From: Anaeramoeba flamelloides
Taxonomy: Eukaryota > Metamonada > Anaeramoebidae
Assembly: GCA_027625915.1 (NCBI GenBank)
Contig: JANTQA010000032.1
Location: 558,001-622,000, forward strand
Length of the DNA stretch: 64,000 nt
Direction of reading: 5' to 3'
The translations under genes and the position numbers were made by a program. Position 1 is the first letter of the stretch, and each line of letters opens with the position of its first letter. The notes under the pieces were generated by a model. It saw only the letters and a list, made by a program, of their open reading frames with translations. It did not search any database and was not told the origin of the DNA. Positions 33,413 to 45,598 of the stretch are shown one piece after another.

Positions 33413-35836
33413 TTAATCTGAATCTTGATCACTATCGGGTGGCTGGTCAATAATATCAGGAATTTCATCATCATCGGAACTTGAATCGAAGAAATTTTTT
33501 GTATTATTTGTCTCAAAGTTGACTTCTTCATCATTATTCTTCAGTATATCACTTTCATTTTCAATAATATTTAAATCATTATTTTCTGGTTTATTTGTTA
33601 CAATTTCTGTTGATTGATTTTTCATCCATGACAATTTATTTATTTTTTCGACTGTTCCTTTATTTTTTTCTGTAAAGTTATTTGATAAAAACCCACCAAC
33701 AACAGATAACCCAGAATCGATATTCTCATCTTCATTTTCGTGATCACTATTGCCTTTGTTTTCATTATCATTTTCGATTTCAATTTGCATTTCGTTTTTT
33801 TCCAATACATCCTTTTCCTTTTCCCTTTTCATTTCTATTTCTTTTTCCTTTTCTTTTTCTTGAGTATTTTTTGCTTGTTTTTGTTTTGGATCATATACAG
33901 TATTTATCATTTCATTATTATTAACCCCATTAAAATTGCTTTTTATCTTTCCATTTTCAACGTTGCCTTCTTCGCTTCCACCACTTTCACTTTCGCTTTC
34001 GCTCTCACTTTCCGTTTCAATTTTTTTCTTTTTCTTTTTCTTTTTCTTTTTCTTTTTCTTATTTTTGTTTTTTTTTTTTGTTTTTTTGTTTTCAGACTCC
34101 TCATCATCATAATCATCGCTATCATTCTGTTTAATGATCTTCCCATTTGTTTCATTACTGCTTGTTGCAAAAAAATCCAAAAGTGAAAATTTTGACCAAT
34201 TTTCATTTACACTTTCAGACAAAGGAATTGATCTTGGTGTTATTAATAAAGAAGCCAATTTTCTTCCCTTTTTAAATATCGGGTGTTCTTCGTTTTTAAA
34301 CAAGTCTAATGCGATTCCGAGAAAGGGTGGCACTACTGCTCTGGGCGCTGCGAGAGAGGAAACGATAGCTTTACAGACATGAACAAAAATATTTTTTTTT
34401 TCCAAACCAAAATTCTTTAATTCTAATGCAATTTTTAATAATTCCTTATCAATTTGGATCCAGGTTTGAATTGGAATATATTTTGAGCAATGAGTCAAAT
34501 AATTTTTGATCAATTTAAAACCATTTTTAGCAAGTAAGGAATTTTGCGAAAAGGCTGTTATTTGCAAAAGTAACCAATCACCAATTTTGACTATTGCCCA
34601 GGTTGGCACCGAATTACCCGCCTTTGATATCAAATGGCTTAGGGCATTAATCAAAGTATTTCGCCAATTGGGACTTGCAGTAATTTCCTTTGGCAATTTC
34701 CTATTAAGCGATCGTAATAAGGAGCTCAGCAAGGGATTCAAATATAGCATCAAATTGTTTTTTGAAATGCTCTGGGTTAATATTTTTATTAAATTTGCAC
34801 CGCTTTGCTGTATTGAATTGATGGTTTGGTAATTGATATTATCCTGGAGGTTGAGTTTTTTCATCTTCTTTTTATTATTTTTGAGTTTCAAGAATGACAC
34901 CCTTAAATTTAAAGTTCTTGTTGAGAGGAAAACTAGGTGCTCAACGGGGCACAGCACTGGGATTTGAAGGGACACCCGAGAGGGGATATTTAATAGCATA
35001 TATTTAATACACGTTGTACAATTTTCAATTAAGCACTCAGGATTTTTGATCTTGAAACTGTTAATCCGTAAATCGTATTTGCTTTCAATAAGATTGCCTT
35101 TGCTAAATAATTGATCATTCCTTTTGGACACAAATTCGCTCCTTCCATTAATTTTTTCCAAATCTTTCAACAAAATATTATGTTGTGTATTGATGATCTC
35201 GAGAAGGTATAAGATTAATTTGTTCCATCGTTTGGATGGTGAGGCCGACAGTTGTGGCAATAAGGAATATAGCAAATAAAGATCCTTGTCATTTCTTTTT
35301 TGATAAAGGTGTTGGATTGTTTGCGATTCCAATTTGTTTGAAAAAATACGTAATTGGTTTGGGAGATTTAAAATGCCACAAACAATGATTTTGACATACT
35401 GTAAATTATACAAGCGCTCGTTTGGGATCAGTCTTTTGTAAATTTTGTTTAGGTGTCCAACCACTTCTCTTCCTAAAGTGTTTTGTTTTGAGATGCATCG
35501 TATGACACTACAGAAGATTTCAATCCCCAAAGAGCGATAAATTTCATTTTCAACATTCACCAACAACGACTCACTCAAGGACATCACCCCTCCTAAGGTG
35601 TTCAAATCAAGCTCAGGCTTGTGCTTTTCTAGAATTGCACACAAGATCCATAATGAACTCCATTTTATTTTGGGTTCTTCGCTATAACAACTTGTTAGCA
35701 GATTGTTGATATATCTTTTGATTTGCTTGCTTGGTATTTCGTTACAGATCTCTAAAATGCTCCTAATCTGGTGTTCCAGGGTTTCACTTGTTTCCTCAAG
35801 TTCGTGAATTAGAGGGAAGTGTTTTGCCATTTTCAA
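33413..35836 (-). CDS. PELP1/Rix1-like 60S ribosome-assembly factor
   Basis: A single-exon frame of 807 residues. The first two thirds are helical and alpha-solenoid-like: an N-terminal RIX1-type region (EEPKIKWSSLWILCAILEKH, LLPQLSASPSKRWNKLILYL), then LMLYLNPLLSSLLRSLN and LAAPRAVVPPFLGIALDLF with a later TPRSIPL. That last part closely recalls the PRAxxPPL segment of PELP1. A Lys run of over ten residues and a Glu/Ser stretch (ETESESESESESGG) follow, then a long acidic tail ending DQPPDSDQDSD, as PELP1 also ends acidic. In other eukaryotes PELP1/Rix1 works with TEX10/Ipi1 and WDR18/Ipi3 in nucleolar ITS2 processing and pre-60S release; the same role here is by homology. An upstream Met two residues before MAKHF is an alternative start. 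Opposite-strand frames over the Glu/Lys repeats are shadows. Confidence 0.75.
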   Translation of the reverse strand: MKMAKHFPLIHELEETSETLEHQIRSILEICNEIPSKQIKRYINNLLTSCYSEEPKIKWSSLWILCAILEKHKPELDLNTLGGVMSLSESLLVNVENEIYRSLGIEIFCSVIRCISKQNTLGREVVGHLNKIYKRLIPNERLYNLQYVKIIVCGILNLPNQLRIFSNKLESQTIQHLYQKRNDKDLYLLYSLLPQLSASPSKRWNKLILYLLEIINTQHNILLKDLEKINGRSEFVSKRNDQLFSKGNLIESKYDLRINSFKIKNPECLIENCTTCIKYMLLNIPSRVSLQIPVLCPVEHLVFLSTRTLNLRVSFLKLKNNKKKMKKLNLQDNINYQTINSIQQSGANLIKILTQSISKNNLMLYLNPLLSSLLRSLNRKLPKEITASPNWRNTLINALSHLISKAGNSVPTWAIVKIGDWLLLQITAFSQNSLLAKNGFKLIKNYLTHCSKYIPIQTWIQIDKELLKIALELKNFGLEKKNIFVHVCKAIVSSLAAPRAVVPPFLGIALDLFKNEEHPIFKKGRKLASLLITPRSIPLSESVNENWSKFSLLDFFATSSNETNGKIIKQNDSDDYDDEESENKKTKKKNKNKKKKKKKKKKKKKIETESESESESESGGSEEGNVENGKIKSNFNGVNNNEMINTVYDPKQKQAKNTQEKEKEKEIEMKREKEKDVLEKNEMQIEIENDNENKGNSDHENEDENIDSGLSVVGGFLSNNFTEKNKGTVEKINKLSWMKNQSTEIVTNKPENNDLNIIENESDILKNNDEEVNFETNNTKNFFDSSSDDDEIPDIIDQPPDSDQDSD

Positions 35837-37754
35837 TAATTACGTAACTCTCAAAAATTAAAAGAAAAAAAAAAATAAATTTTTTTGTGATTTTTTAGAA
35901 ATAAGGTTGGTATGTAACATTGTTCTAAAGTTTTGGTATCACTTTTTACTTCACAACACTTTGGTTTTTTAAAATTATTTCAAATTTTGAACGGAATTAT
36001 AAGATCACAATTCCATAACTTTCAATTTAAAAGTTTCTAAATTCAAACTTTTTAAAAATAAACATTTTCCGCCAACTTTTCACTTTTTGGTTTGTATAAA
36101 AATAATTTCAGGCTTTTGGACAGTAAACAAATAGTTTTTTTTAATGATAATTATTAAATATTCAGAATAATTCTAAATTTTATCATGTTTTTAATTTATT
36201 TCTAATGCCCTTTTTCGGCTTGTATAAAATTTTGTCAAGAAAATGATAATTGAAAAGATTTGTTAGATTATACCAAGTTGAATAATCTCAGATTTTTACA
36301 ACCAATACCGAAAAAATATTGAAAGTGGTTTATAATTAATCTGTTATTTTTTCATCAAGTATTCAGTTAATTAATTTTAACTGTTTTCTTTTTTGAAAAA
36401 AATGAATTTTTATCCGGATATAAATAATTAATACATTCCTTTGTGTTATATTAATAATCACAAATAGGATTCTGGAGAAAGTATTAAGTTTTTTAGAAAC
36501 TTTTTTAATATTGGGTTTAATAATCTATAATTGTTAAATATTATATAAATATTTGTTTTTTATTTTTGGTTAATTTTATTTATTAATTGATTTTTGATAA
36601 ATTTACCTCTTTAATTTTTTTATTAATATTGATTCTCTTACAAAACTGTGGATTTATTTTTATTTTTATCTTTTTTTTATTGGTTTATGTTAGTTCTAGT
36701 TTTATGAGAATATTGGTTGATTTTTTTATTATTTTATTTCTTTATTTTTTATTTTATTTAGTTTTTTTTTTTTCTCAAAAAAAAAACAAAAAATATCTTT
36801 TATTTGAAATGGTTAATTCTTTTTTCACTTCTAAAATAAGAAAATATCATATATTATTAAAAACGTTTGAAAATCTACATTTTTATTGTTATTATTCATC
36901 TCATTCTTAGTATGGTAGTAGAAAACACATCAAAGTTTTTTTTTTCAAATTATTAATCAGAAGGAAAATTATTCTTTATTCTTTTTGCTTATTTAACTTA
37001 TGAAGGTAACAACCCCATTATTAAAAAAAAACACATCTATTTTATATTCAATTATATTGTTGAAATGGATTATTATTTGTTTGATCATAAATTCGTTTGA
37101 GATTACATAATTTGTAAAAAAAAATCCACAATACAAATTACTTAGAATTGTATAAAGCTTCACAGATGTAAATATGGAGGTTGTAAAAACTCTATTTTTA
37201 CAAAATTCTATATTCATACTTGTGTTAATGTTTTTCTGGACTTTTTTATAATAGAATACATTTGAGGAAATCTCCGCAGATGTCTTTAATAACTTTAAAA
37301 TGTAAAAGTGTTATAAAATTCATATAATTTCTAGAAATAACAAGTTTTATTTGATATAAATCCCAAAAAATAATTTTACATGTTTTTTGGGTAATTTTTT
37401 TACCTTGATAAGATATATTATTTACAATTTTATAATTTTTCCTTGATAGTGTAGGAATAATCATGGCGCATTTATATTATCTGGAATCTACATATAATAT
37501 CACAATAATACATTTTCTCACCTATGCCTCTATTTTTCCCACCTTTTCAAAATTATTGATTTTTCATTCTTTTTTTTTTCAGGTTCTTTATACTAATTAT
37601 TATTTTTGTATTTATTTGTTTTTTATTTATTTTTTTAGAGAAAGTTACAGCTGTTCCAAGGTTACCTTGAAAATCTAGATCAAGGTTAAATTTTGAGATT
37701 GAAAAAATTACTTGGTAACTTTGGAAATAATGACAAATAGTTCCAAACTTCCTA

Positions 37755-38110
37755 TGGTTTGTTTTCAATATCAATTTTGGATGTTGATATATATTTTTAA
37801 AAAGTTGAAAATTATCTTAAAAAAATTCATTTTGAAAGTTTTTTTCTTAAATGAGCTTATGAAAAATAAACTTCTGGTGTGATCGAAAAAAAATTTATTT
37901 TTTTTTAGAGTAAATTTTATGTAGTTTCTCAATGAATTTTTGATGTTTAGAGTCATTTTGGGTTCTGAAAATTTCTTTTGTAAATATCAGAGAAAATTCT
38001 TTAATATTGGCTCATTTATGAAAAAAATTTTTTTCAATATGAGCTTTATTATTCTCATATTCTTAGATTTAATAATCCTATTCAACATCAAAAATTGATA
38101 TCAAAAAAAA
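37755..38110. repeat. Foldback repeat (about 355 bp)
   Basis: TTTTCAATATCAATTTTGGA then TGTTGAT (37761-37787) is mirrored by TCAACATC then AAAAATTGATATCAAAA (38081-38108). Inner arms continue (TTAAATGAGCTTATGAA against GGCTCATTTATGAA). A run of 21 A follows the right end. Confidence 0.65.
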
Positions 38111-38439
38111 AAAAAAAAAAAATCCGTAGTATACTTGTAAAGACTGTAGAAACGTTTTATCATATACTTGGGTGTGTAGAGGGTATTTGTTAAATCACTT
38201 GATGTTTCTAATAGCAAAAAAAAATATTTAAAAAACAAATAAAAATGTTTGATTTTTTTTGTTTTGTTTTTTGATTTATGAAAATTATTTTCAGAGGTAT
38301 TATATGTATTGTAGATATACCGAAAAGGTTTTCTTTTTAAAGAAAAAATTCAAATTTCGTAAAAAAAATTCACATAGAAAGACATCAATTTTGCTTTTGG
38401 ATAACTTTAGAAAGATGATAAGTTTTAAATGGTTAGAAT

Positions 38440-38579
38440 ACACGTGATTATTCACTCTTTGGATTTGAAATTGCAACTCTGATCACTTAGTAATTCGCTA
38501 TGGGCAGTATAGAATTTCCAAAATACTAACCCCTGAAGAACTAACCAAGACCCAAATAAAAGAATCCTTAAAGATCTAG
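38440..38579 (+). pseudogene. Coding-like fragment of unknown family
   Basis: This patch is less AT-rich than its surroundings and translates sensibly. One frame reads DYSLFGFEIATL and then hits a stop; a second frame shifted by one reads DHLVIRYGQYRISKILTPEE followed by LTKTQIKESLKI and a TAG stop at 38577-38579. Together they look like the C-terminal end of a protein with one frame break, so either a decayed gene copy or two short exons. I cannot name the family. No upstream coding sequence is apparent. Confidence 0.35.
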
Positions 38580-40236
38580 AAAAAAACGATCATTTATTTT
38601 AAATTATTTATTAAATTTCTTCAAATTAAACAAAATGGGTACTGATTTTAAAAAAAGTATAAAGAGTATAACCAATGAACTATTTGACTTAAAATTGGTT
38701 ATTTCGAGATATTTACTGTTTTTTTTTAATAATCCTTATGAATTAGAAATATTCTTATTTCTTTGAAATTTTGAGAAAAAATAGTATAATAGAATTATTC
38801 TTTGGATCTTTGGGTTATTTATAATTTACTGGAATAAACTAAAATTAGGTTAGTAATTATCAATTAAAAATAATCAAATTAACAATTATTCCTTATAGAT
38901 AATAAGTTGTTTTCCTCAAGTTTTTATCAAGTATTTTTGCAGAATTTTTAACCTTAAATGTTTGGTTTTTTTTCCCAAATTTTTTTATTTAATAAAAATC
39001 AAAAAAATTGATTTGAGCTTGTCCTTTGAATCAAAAAATTCTTTTTTTGCAAGTAGAAATAATTATTATTTTTTTTTTAAAATTAAGTAGATTTTTTATT
39101 CTGAGTTAATTCATAACTTTGTGATTTTATTTTTTAAGTTTATTTTGTAGACTTGAATTATTTTAAAACTGAGTGGTTTTCATTTTTAAAGAACATTATT
39201 CTTGTATGAATCCCCTTTAACAGTTAATAAGATATCTTTCTTAATCTAGAAATAATTTTTTCATTTATTGAGAAATATGTTGAATTTTGAACTGTTCAAA
39301 AAATCAAAAATGGATCAAACTTTTCAAAAGAATGATTCTTTTCTTAAAATAAAATCACAAAACAGGTTGATCAGATATTATAGTTCTCAGATTTTTACTT
39401 GGTTTTTCAATTTCAAGATCCTGTTAAATTTTTTTGGAATTAGCTTTGAAATTTACTTGAATATTTTTTCATAGTTTACTATCCCCTTAATAAATGGTTG
39501 TTTATCAAACAGAATCGCAATTAAATTTGTGAGAGCATGATGTTTTTTAAATTGATAGTGCAACCATGTAAAGATCAAGATTTTTAAGAGAATTAATTAG
39601 TTTTCTAAAAAAAAAAAAATTTTCTATCGTAAAGGAAAAGCTGTTGTTTCCAAAAGACCACAAAAATTTAAAAAATAACAAATTCCTACTTATAAAAAAT
39701 ACCAAAAAAGTGTAAAAACTGTTGTTTTTATCTTTTTTCGAATTTTAAAATTTTTTGTTCTTATAAAAATCTTTTTTCTTTTGAGAAAAAAGAATATAAC
39801 GTTGAGAATTTGATATGATTATTAACAGAGAGTTTAAAAAATTTAATTAAACTTTACAGACTCTTTTGGTTGGGTCTATAAAAAAAATTTAGGTTACGTC
39901 ATTAAAAGAAAATTACTGCTCGCTAAATTTGAAACCAAGAGTATAAGAAGTTGATAAAAAGTTTGGAAAATAGAGTTCTATTTTCTAAAATGAATAATAA
40001 AAAGAAAAAAACAACTTTTCGAAAATCATTTTTTTTAAATTCTGTTAATCAGGTTAGTTTTTGAATATTCTTTTTATATTTATTTAATTTTCTTTTCTTT
40101 TTGACATTTTGCTTTATTTACTAAAAATATATTATTTAAATAAACAATAAAAAATAAATAAATAATGCCATTTTTATTTCTCGAAAACAACAACAACAAC
40201 AACAATAGATATCTTCTTAGAATAAATTCATAAAAA

Positions 40237-42762
40237 ATGGTAAACTTCACAATTGAACAAATCCGTGAAATGATGGACAAAAAAAAAAACATTAGAAACA
40301 TGTCTGTCATCGCACATGTTGATCACGGTAAATCTACACTTACTGATTCCTTGATTTCCAAGGCCGGTATTATTGCCGGTGAAAAAGCAGGGCAAGCAAG
40401 ATACACTGATACAAGACAAGATGAACAAGATCGATGTATCACCATCAAGTCCACTGCTGTCTCCTTGTATTACGAAATTGAAGACGAAGATGAAATCCCA
40501 GAAGATGCTGACGGATGTGGTTTTTTGATTAATCTCATTGATTCCCCAGGACATGTTGATTTTTCATCTGAAGTAACCGCTGCTCTCCGTGTCACTGATG
40601 GTGCCTTAGTTGTTGTCGATTGTGTCGAAGGTGTCTGTGTCCAAACAGAAACCGTCCTCAGACAAGCCCTTACTGAAAGAATTAAGCCAATTGTCATGAT
40701 TAACAAGGTTGATCGAGCTCTTCTGGAACTTCAATTAGAACCAGAGGAAATTTACCAAAACTTTGTCAAGGTTATTGAATCTGCCAATGTCATCATTGCC
40801 ACCTACGAAGACGAGCTTTTAGGTGATGTCCAATGTTACCCACAATCAGGAACTGTTGCCTTTGGATCTGGTCTTCATGGATGGGGGTTCACCTTGAATC
40901 ACTTTGCCAAATTATACGGTTCCAAATTTGGTGTCAAGCCAAAGAAATTTGTTACCAGACTATGGGGAGACAACTTTTGGGATCCAAAAAGAAAGAAATG
41001 GGTCAAGAAATCCACCAACCAAGAAAACAAGCCTTTGAAAAGAGCATTCTGTCAATTTATCATGGACCCAATTTACCAATTATTTAAGGTCATCATGTCC
41101 GGTGATCATGAAAAATCCCTCAAGCTCATCCAAAAGGTCGGTGTCAAATTAAAAGGAAAAGAAAAAGAAGAAACAGGAAAGGCTCTCTTAAAAACTGTCA
41201 TGAGAAAATTCTTACCAGCTGCTGATGCCTTATTGGAAATGATCGTTCTTCATTTACCATCCCCACACACTGCCCAAAGATACAGAGTCCAAAATTTATA
41301 CGAAGGACCAATGGAAGACGATTGTGCTAAGGGTATTGCCAACTGTGATCCAAAGGCACCATTAATGATGTATGTCAGTAAAATGGTACCAACATCCGAT
41401 AAAGGAAGATTTTACGCCTTTGGTAGAGTCTTTTCCGGTACATTAAAGGGTGGACAAAAGGTCAGAATCATGGGACCAGATTACATCCCAGGAAAGAAAC
41501 AAGATTTGTTTGTCAAATCCATCCAAAGAGTTGTTGTCATGATGGGAAGATACGTCGAAAAGGTCACCGATTGTCCATGTGGTAACATTATCGGTATTAT
41601 CGGTATTGATAAATTTTTATTGAAAACAGGTACAATCTCCACATCCGAAGAAGCCTATAACATTAAGGTCATGAAATTCTCCGTCTCACCAGTTGTCCGT
41701 GTCGCCGTTGAACCAAAAAACGCCTCCGATTTACCAAAGCTCGTCGAAGGTCTCAAGAGACTCAGTAAATCCGATCCATGTGTCCAATGTATCATCGAAG
41801 AATCCGGTGAACATATCGTCGCTGGTGCAGGTGAATTACATTTAGAAGTCTGTTTGAAAGATTTAGAAGAAGTCTACTGTAACGGTATCCCACTCATCAA
41901 ATCCAAACCAGTTGTCTCATATCGTGAAACTGTAACCAAGGAATCCTCACAAATGTGTCTTTCCAAATCTGCAAATAAACATAACAGATTATTTGTCAAA
42001 GCCGAACCACTTCACTACGAACTTACTGAAGAAATCGATGAAGGTAAACTCGGTCCAAAATCTGAACCAAAGGCACGTGCAAGACACTTAGCTGAAACCT
42101 ACGACTGGGATCTTGGTTATGCCAGAAAGATCTGGGGATTCGGTCCAGAATCTGTTGGTCCAAATGTACTCGTTGATCAAACCAAGGGTGTCCAATACTT
42201 GAATGAAATTAAAGACTCCGTAATCGCTGCATTCCAATGGGCAACCAAAGAAGGTGTCCTTTGTGAAGAAAACATGAGAGGTGTCAGATTCAATATTCAT
42301 GATGTCACACTTCATGCTGATGCTATCCATAGAGGTGGTGCTCAAATCATCCCAACCGCCAGAAAGGTCTTCTATGCCTCTGAATTGACAGCCAAGCCAA
42401 CCTTGATGGAACCAATCTACCTTTGTGAAATCCAATGTCCAGAATCTGTCATCGGTGGTATCTATACTACACTTAACAGAAGAAGAGGTGTCGTCATCTC
42501 CGAAGAAACTAAAGTCGGTACACCAATCCACATCGTCAAATCTCACTTACCAGTCATGGAATCTTTCGGTTTCACTGCCGCTCTTAGATCCAACACCGGT
42601 GGACAAGCATTCCCACAATCTGTCTTTGATCATTGGGAAACCATGCCAGGTGACCCATTCAAGGAAAATAGTACTCTCGCTAAAACCATTGAAGAGACTA
42701 GACTCAGAAAAGGTCTTAAGGCCGCTATCCCACCTTTAGACAGATATCACGATAAACTCTAA
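40237..42762 (+). CDS. EEF2: Translation elongation factor 2 (eEF2)
   Basis: An intron-free frame of 841 residues, the usual eEF2 length. It is the GTPase that moves tRNA and mRNA through the 80S ribosome after peptide-bond formation. The G motifs are clear: AHVDHGKST (26-34), DSPGH and NKVD. Switch I carries [18 protein letters not shown], the position of the regulatory Thr in animal eEF2. Domain IV ends in [16 protein letters not shown], where His698 is the diphthamide site targeted by ADP-ribosylating toxins. The C-terminus DRYHDKL matches the family pattern. Codon use is strongly biased to C-ending codons (GTC, ATC, TCC), unlike every neighbour, as expected for a very highly expressed gene. 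The ATG follows A5 (AAAAAATGG). A CAA repeat stands about 30 bp upstream, and a 28-T tract lies 55 bp past the stop. Confidence 0.98.
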   Translation: MVNFTIEQIREMMDKKKNIRNMSVIAHVDHGKSTLTDSLISKAGIIAGEKAGQARYTDTRQDEQDRCITIKSTAVSLYYEIEDEDEIPEDADGCGFLINLIDSPGHVDFSSEVTAALRVTDGALVVVDCVEGVCVQTETVLRQALTERIKPIVMINKVDRALLELQLEPEEIYQNFVKVIESANVIIATYEDELLGDVQCYPQSGTVAFGSGLHGWGFTLNHFAKLYGSKFGVKPKKFVTRLWGDNFWDPKRKKWVKKSTNQENKPLKRAFCQFIMDPIYQLFKVIMSGDHEKSLKLIQKVGVKLKGKEKEETGKALLKTVMRKFLPAADALLEMIVLHLPSPHTAQRYRVQNLYEGPMEDDCAKGIANCDPKAPLMMYVSKMVPTSDKGRFYAFGRVFSGTLKGGQKVRIMGPDYIPGKKQDLFVKSIQRVVVMMGRYVEKVTDCPCGNIIGIIGIDKFLLKTGTISTSEEAYNIKVMKFSVSPVVRVAVEPKNASDLPKLVEGLKRLSKSDPCVQCIIEESGEHIVAGAGELHLEVCLKDLEEVYCNGIPLIKSKPVVSYRETVTKESSQMCLSKSANKHNRLFVKAEPLHYELTEEIDEGKLGPKSEPKARARHLAETYDWDLGYARKIWGFGPESVGPNVLVDQTKGVQYLNEIKDSVIAAFQWATKEGVLCEENMRGVRFNIHDVTLHADAIHRGGAQIIPTARKVFYASELTAKPTLMEPIYLCEIQCPESVIGGIYTTLNRRRGVVISEETKVGTPIHIVKSHLPVMESFGFTAALRSNTGGQAFPQSVFDHWETMPGDPFKENSTLAKTIEETRLRKGLKAAIPPLDRYHDKL

Positions 42763-42813
42763 TAGATTTAATATTTTTTTGTCTTTTGAATTAATATAAA
42801 TTTGGATTTCAAT

Positions 42814-42816
<3 letters not shown>

Positions 42817-42844
<28 letters not shown>
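42817..42844. repeat. 28-nt poly-T tract downstream of eEF2
   Basis: An uninterrupted T run starting 55 bp after the eEF2 stop codon. It could act in 3'-end formation or in nucleosome exclusion; this is inference from position only. Confidence 0.9.
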
Positions 42845-43198
42845 GTTAAAAACATAATTAGATTACTTCACTAATAAAATTGAACTTATATATTTTTATT
42901 AAAAATTTGTTTTTTATTTTTTTTTATCTGAAAAATTTATTAACTTTAACTACAAAGTAGTAATATCGAAAAGTTTGTAACCTACAACATGAACATGAAG
43001 CATTAAGAGAACTAAATTTATTATCTAATAAGAGAAAGGAGAAATTAAAGAAAAATTTTTTTAAATAAAAAAAGAAGAAAAAAGAATACAAAAAATCTTA
43101 AACTATTGGACTGGAACAATTCTCGTATAATTTGATTCGAAAATCGATTTATTTTCAGAACAAAACTCAGAATTTTCAAACAACATCTTTCTATTTAC

Positions 43199-43460
43199 TA
43201 GAATCTAAAAGTATAGAGTAAAATCTATGAATTTTATCAATTGTTTTGAATTTTGGTAAACCAAAAGGTGTCTTTCTTTTTTTCTATCTTTTGTATTTCA
43301 ACAATAAATAGATCTCCAGAATAAAATATAAAAACCCAAGAAAACCAATGCACTCAATAAAAATTGACGTATCTCTATGCCACGTTTGTTCGATTTTCCA
43401 GAATCTACAAGTATTGATTAAAATCTATGGATTTTTCTATATTCTTTTAAATTCTGGAAA
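43199..43460. repeat. Two hairpin modules in tandem
   Basis: Copies at 43199-43260 (GAATCTAAAAGTATAGAG with AATTTTATCAATTGTTTTGA) and 43393-43460 (TTTTCCAGAATCTACAAGTA with TTTTTCTATATTCTTTTAAA, then TTCTGGAAAA). As in the other copies, GGCACTTCCCTG-type strings lie nearby (43550). Confidence 0.75.
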
Positions 43461-44810
43461 AGATATGTACTCTACGCCCCCCAACGTACATTTTTCGATA
43501 GGTTTTTTTTAATTTTTAAAATTATAAAAAAATATAGTCACTCTACGGTACTATACGGCACTTCCCTGTAATTCACGAATTCCTAAATTTTTATTTCGAA
43601 ATTTTGATAAAGATTCTTAATTTTCTTTATCATTAACAAATGAAAATGATATAAAATAATTCATTTTTTTTTTGAATAAGGTCTTTGTTGTTTTTCTTAT
43701 TGTTTTTATTCTTGTTTATTTGAATTAAATTCTATAATTCAAATTTGTATATTTTCTGATAGATTGGGCGAATCATAAAAAATGATCTTGATCTATTTTT
43801 AAATTGAAATAACAATGATATAAATTTGGAAATTATATTTTATTTCTAACCATATAAATAATAATATTTATTAATGAGTTTGTGACGTTTCCTAAATTTT
43901 AAAAATCGGAGACTGAAGACTCCCATTTTAATTATTTTCCACCTTTAGAATATTTTTTTTTTTTGTTATTTGTTTTGATTTGAAAATCAATAAATTTAAT
44001 AAACATAAACAAAAAATCTAAAAACATAAACATTCTAGGTTACCAGATTATACGACAGTGTATTTTTATTTTTATTATATTGAATAATTTTAAAATATTC
44101 TTTACCTTTTATTCGATAACTATTGTTTATTAACTTTTCTCAAAATTGACTTTTATTTTTCACATCTATCAGTTTTAACTTATTGATTTCATAATTACTA
44201 CAATCATTTTCTTTTTTTAAATTCATATTTTTATGATATAAGTACAAAACCAAGAATTTCAAATTTCTTTTTGAGTACAAGCCTTTTTTGATTAATTTGA
44301 ATTCCGACTTTATCCAATTTTATTTTAGATTTTGAAATTATTCTAAGAGAACTTGAGCTAATTTTTAATAATTTTATAACCTTTTCATTAATCCAAACAT
44401 CGCCAGGGTTGAAATATTTTTGGATTAGATTAAAGATAACCAATAAATAAAATAGTTGGCAAAGCAATATCTATTTAAAAATTTGGAATTTTATACAATT
44501 GTATCATTTTTAATAGCTTGTTATAGTTTTTTTTTTTAAACACACTTTTAGCTTTTTAAAAAATTTTGAAAAGATTTTTGTCTTTTCAAGCCAAATTTCT
44601 GAATATTTAATTTTGTACAGGCTAATTTTATTTCTAGATTTATCATATTGTAGTTCTATCCAAATTATTATTAAAATTTTTCCAATTTCTGGAATAATAC
44701 TTTCAATGATTACATTAAACCCTTTTGTTAATTATTGAGCAGGATTAATCTACTCAATTATTTTTTCAATTTAACAATGACCAATAAAAACAAATATCAA
44801 AAGAAATATA

Positions 44811-44827
44811 CCCCCCCCCCCCCCCCC
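44811..44827. repeat. 17-nt poly-C tract
   Basis: A pure C17 run in otherwise extreme A+T sequence. A second one (C18) is at 48659-48676. Confidence 0.97.
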
Positions 44828-45562
44828 AATAAACTTCCAGTCATTATTATTTAGATTATTTTTGTAACTATTTTTTTTTTTTGATTTTTGGTATATCTAT
44901 TGGGTATATAATAAAGCATTATGACTAATCATATCAAATCACCCTCTGAAGCCTTTTAATTAATATTATTATGTACAATAATAAAAACTCTTTTTCCAAT
45001 ATACTGACTCACAAGAAATAATAAATTGAAAAAAAGTATCCTTTGGTATTCAAGAAGAATTAATAACTAAATCTGATTTGGAATTAACTTTTAAGTCATT
45101 CTAAATATATAATAACATGGTATAATAAAAATCAAATAAAATAAAACCAAAAACCAAAAAAATTTGAATTATAATTTTTTAAAATATGCATTCCGGAATA
45201 TTTATTTACTGAACTTTCACTGAAAAAAACGTTGAAAAACAAGATTTTTTATGAATAATTAAATCCATTTTCAACGAAATTACATCGCCACAAGTTTCAT
45301 AGTGATTATTGGTCTTTTTGAAGATCTTTTTTTTTCCACATGATCTTTTTAAAAAAAAAAAAATAAAAAAAAAGAAAGAGAAAAAGAAAAAGAAAAACTA
45401 AGGAAACTCAAAAATTTGAAAAAGCAAAACTAAAATTTTCAAAATTAGAAAAAATGATTCTGATCCAAAAATTTGAAAATATTTTTTTGTAAAGAATACT
45501 AGAATAAACCCTCAAAACAGCATCCATAAACATTATAAAGTGAGTCAAAATTTTTTGAAAAC

Positions 45563-45598
<36 letters not shown>

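Larger units (their letters stand above)
35837..40236. other. Intergenic AT-rich region
   Basis: No intact gene is supported between the PELP1-like start and eEF2. The frames at 36587, 36993, 37246, 37463, 37771, 38259 and 39268 are Phe/Ile/Lys/Asn-rich and typical of random AT-rich DNA. It contains small inverted repeats (37640-37740, 37755-38110) and one coding-like scrap (38440-38579). Promoters for both genes should lie at the two ends. Confidence 0.5.

Noticed and set aside
33682-34186. Plus-strand Phe/Leu-rich frames
   Set aside because: Mirror translations of the Glu/Lys-rich repeats of the PELP1-like gene on the minus strand.
36587-36910. 107-residue plus-strand frame resembling a multi-pass membrane protein
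   Set aside because: Its hydrophobicity comes from T-rich codons (Phe/Leu/Ile) and it has no conserved pattern; expected by chance in this composition.
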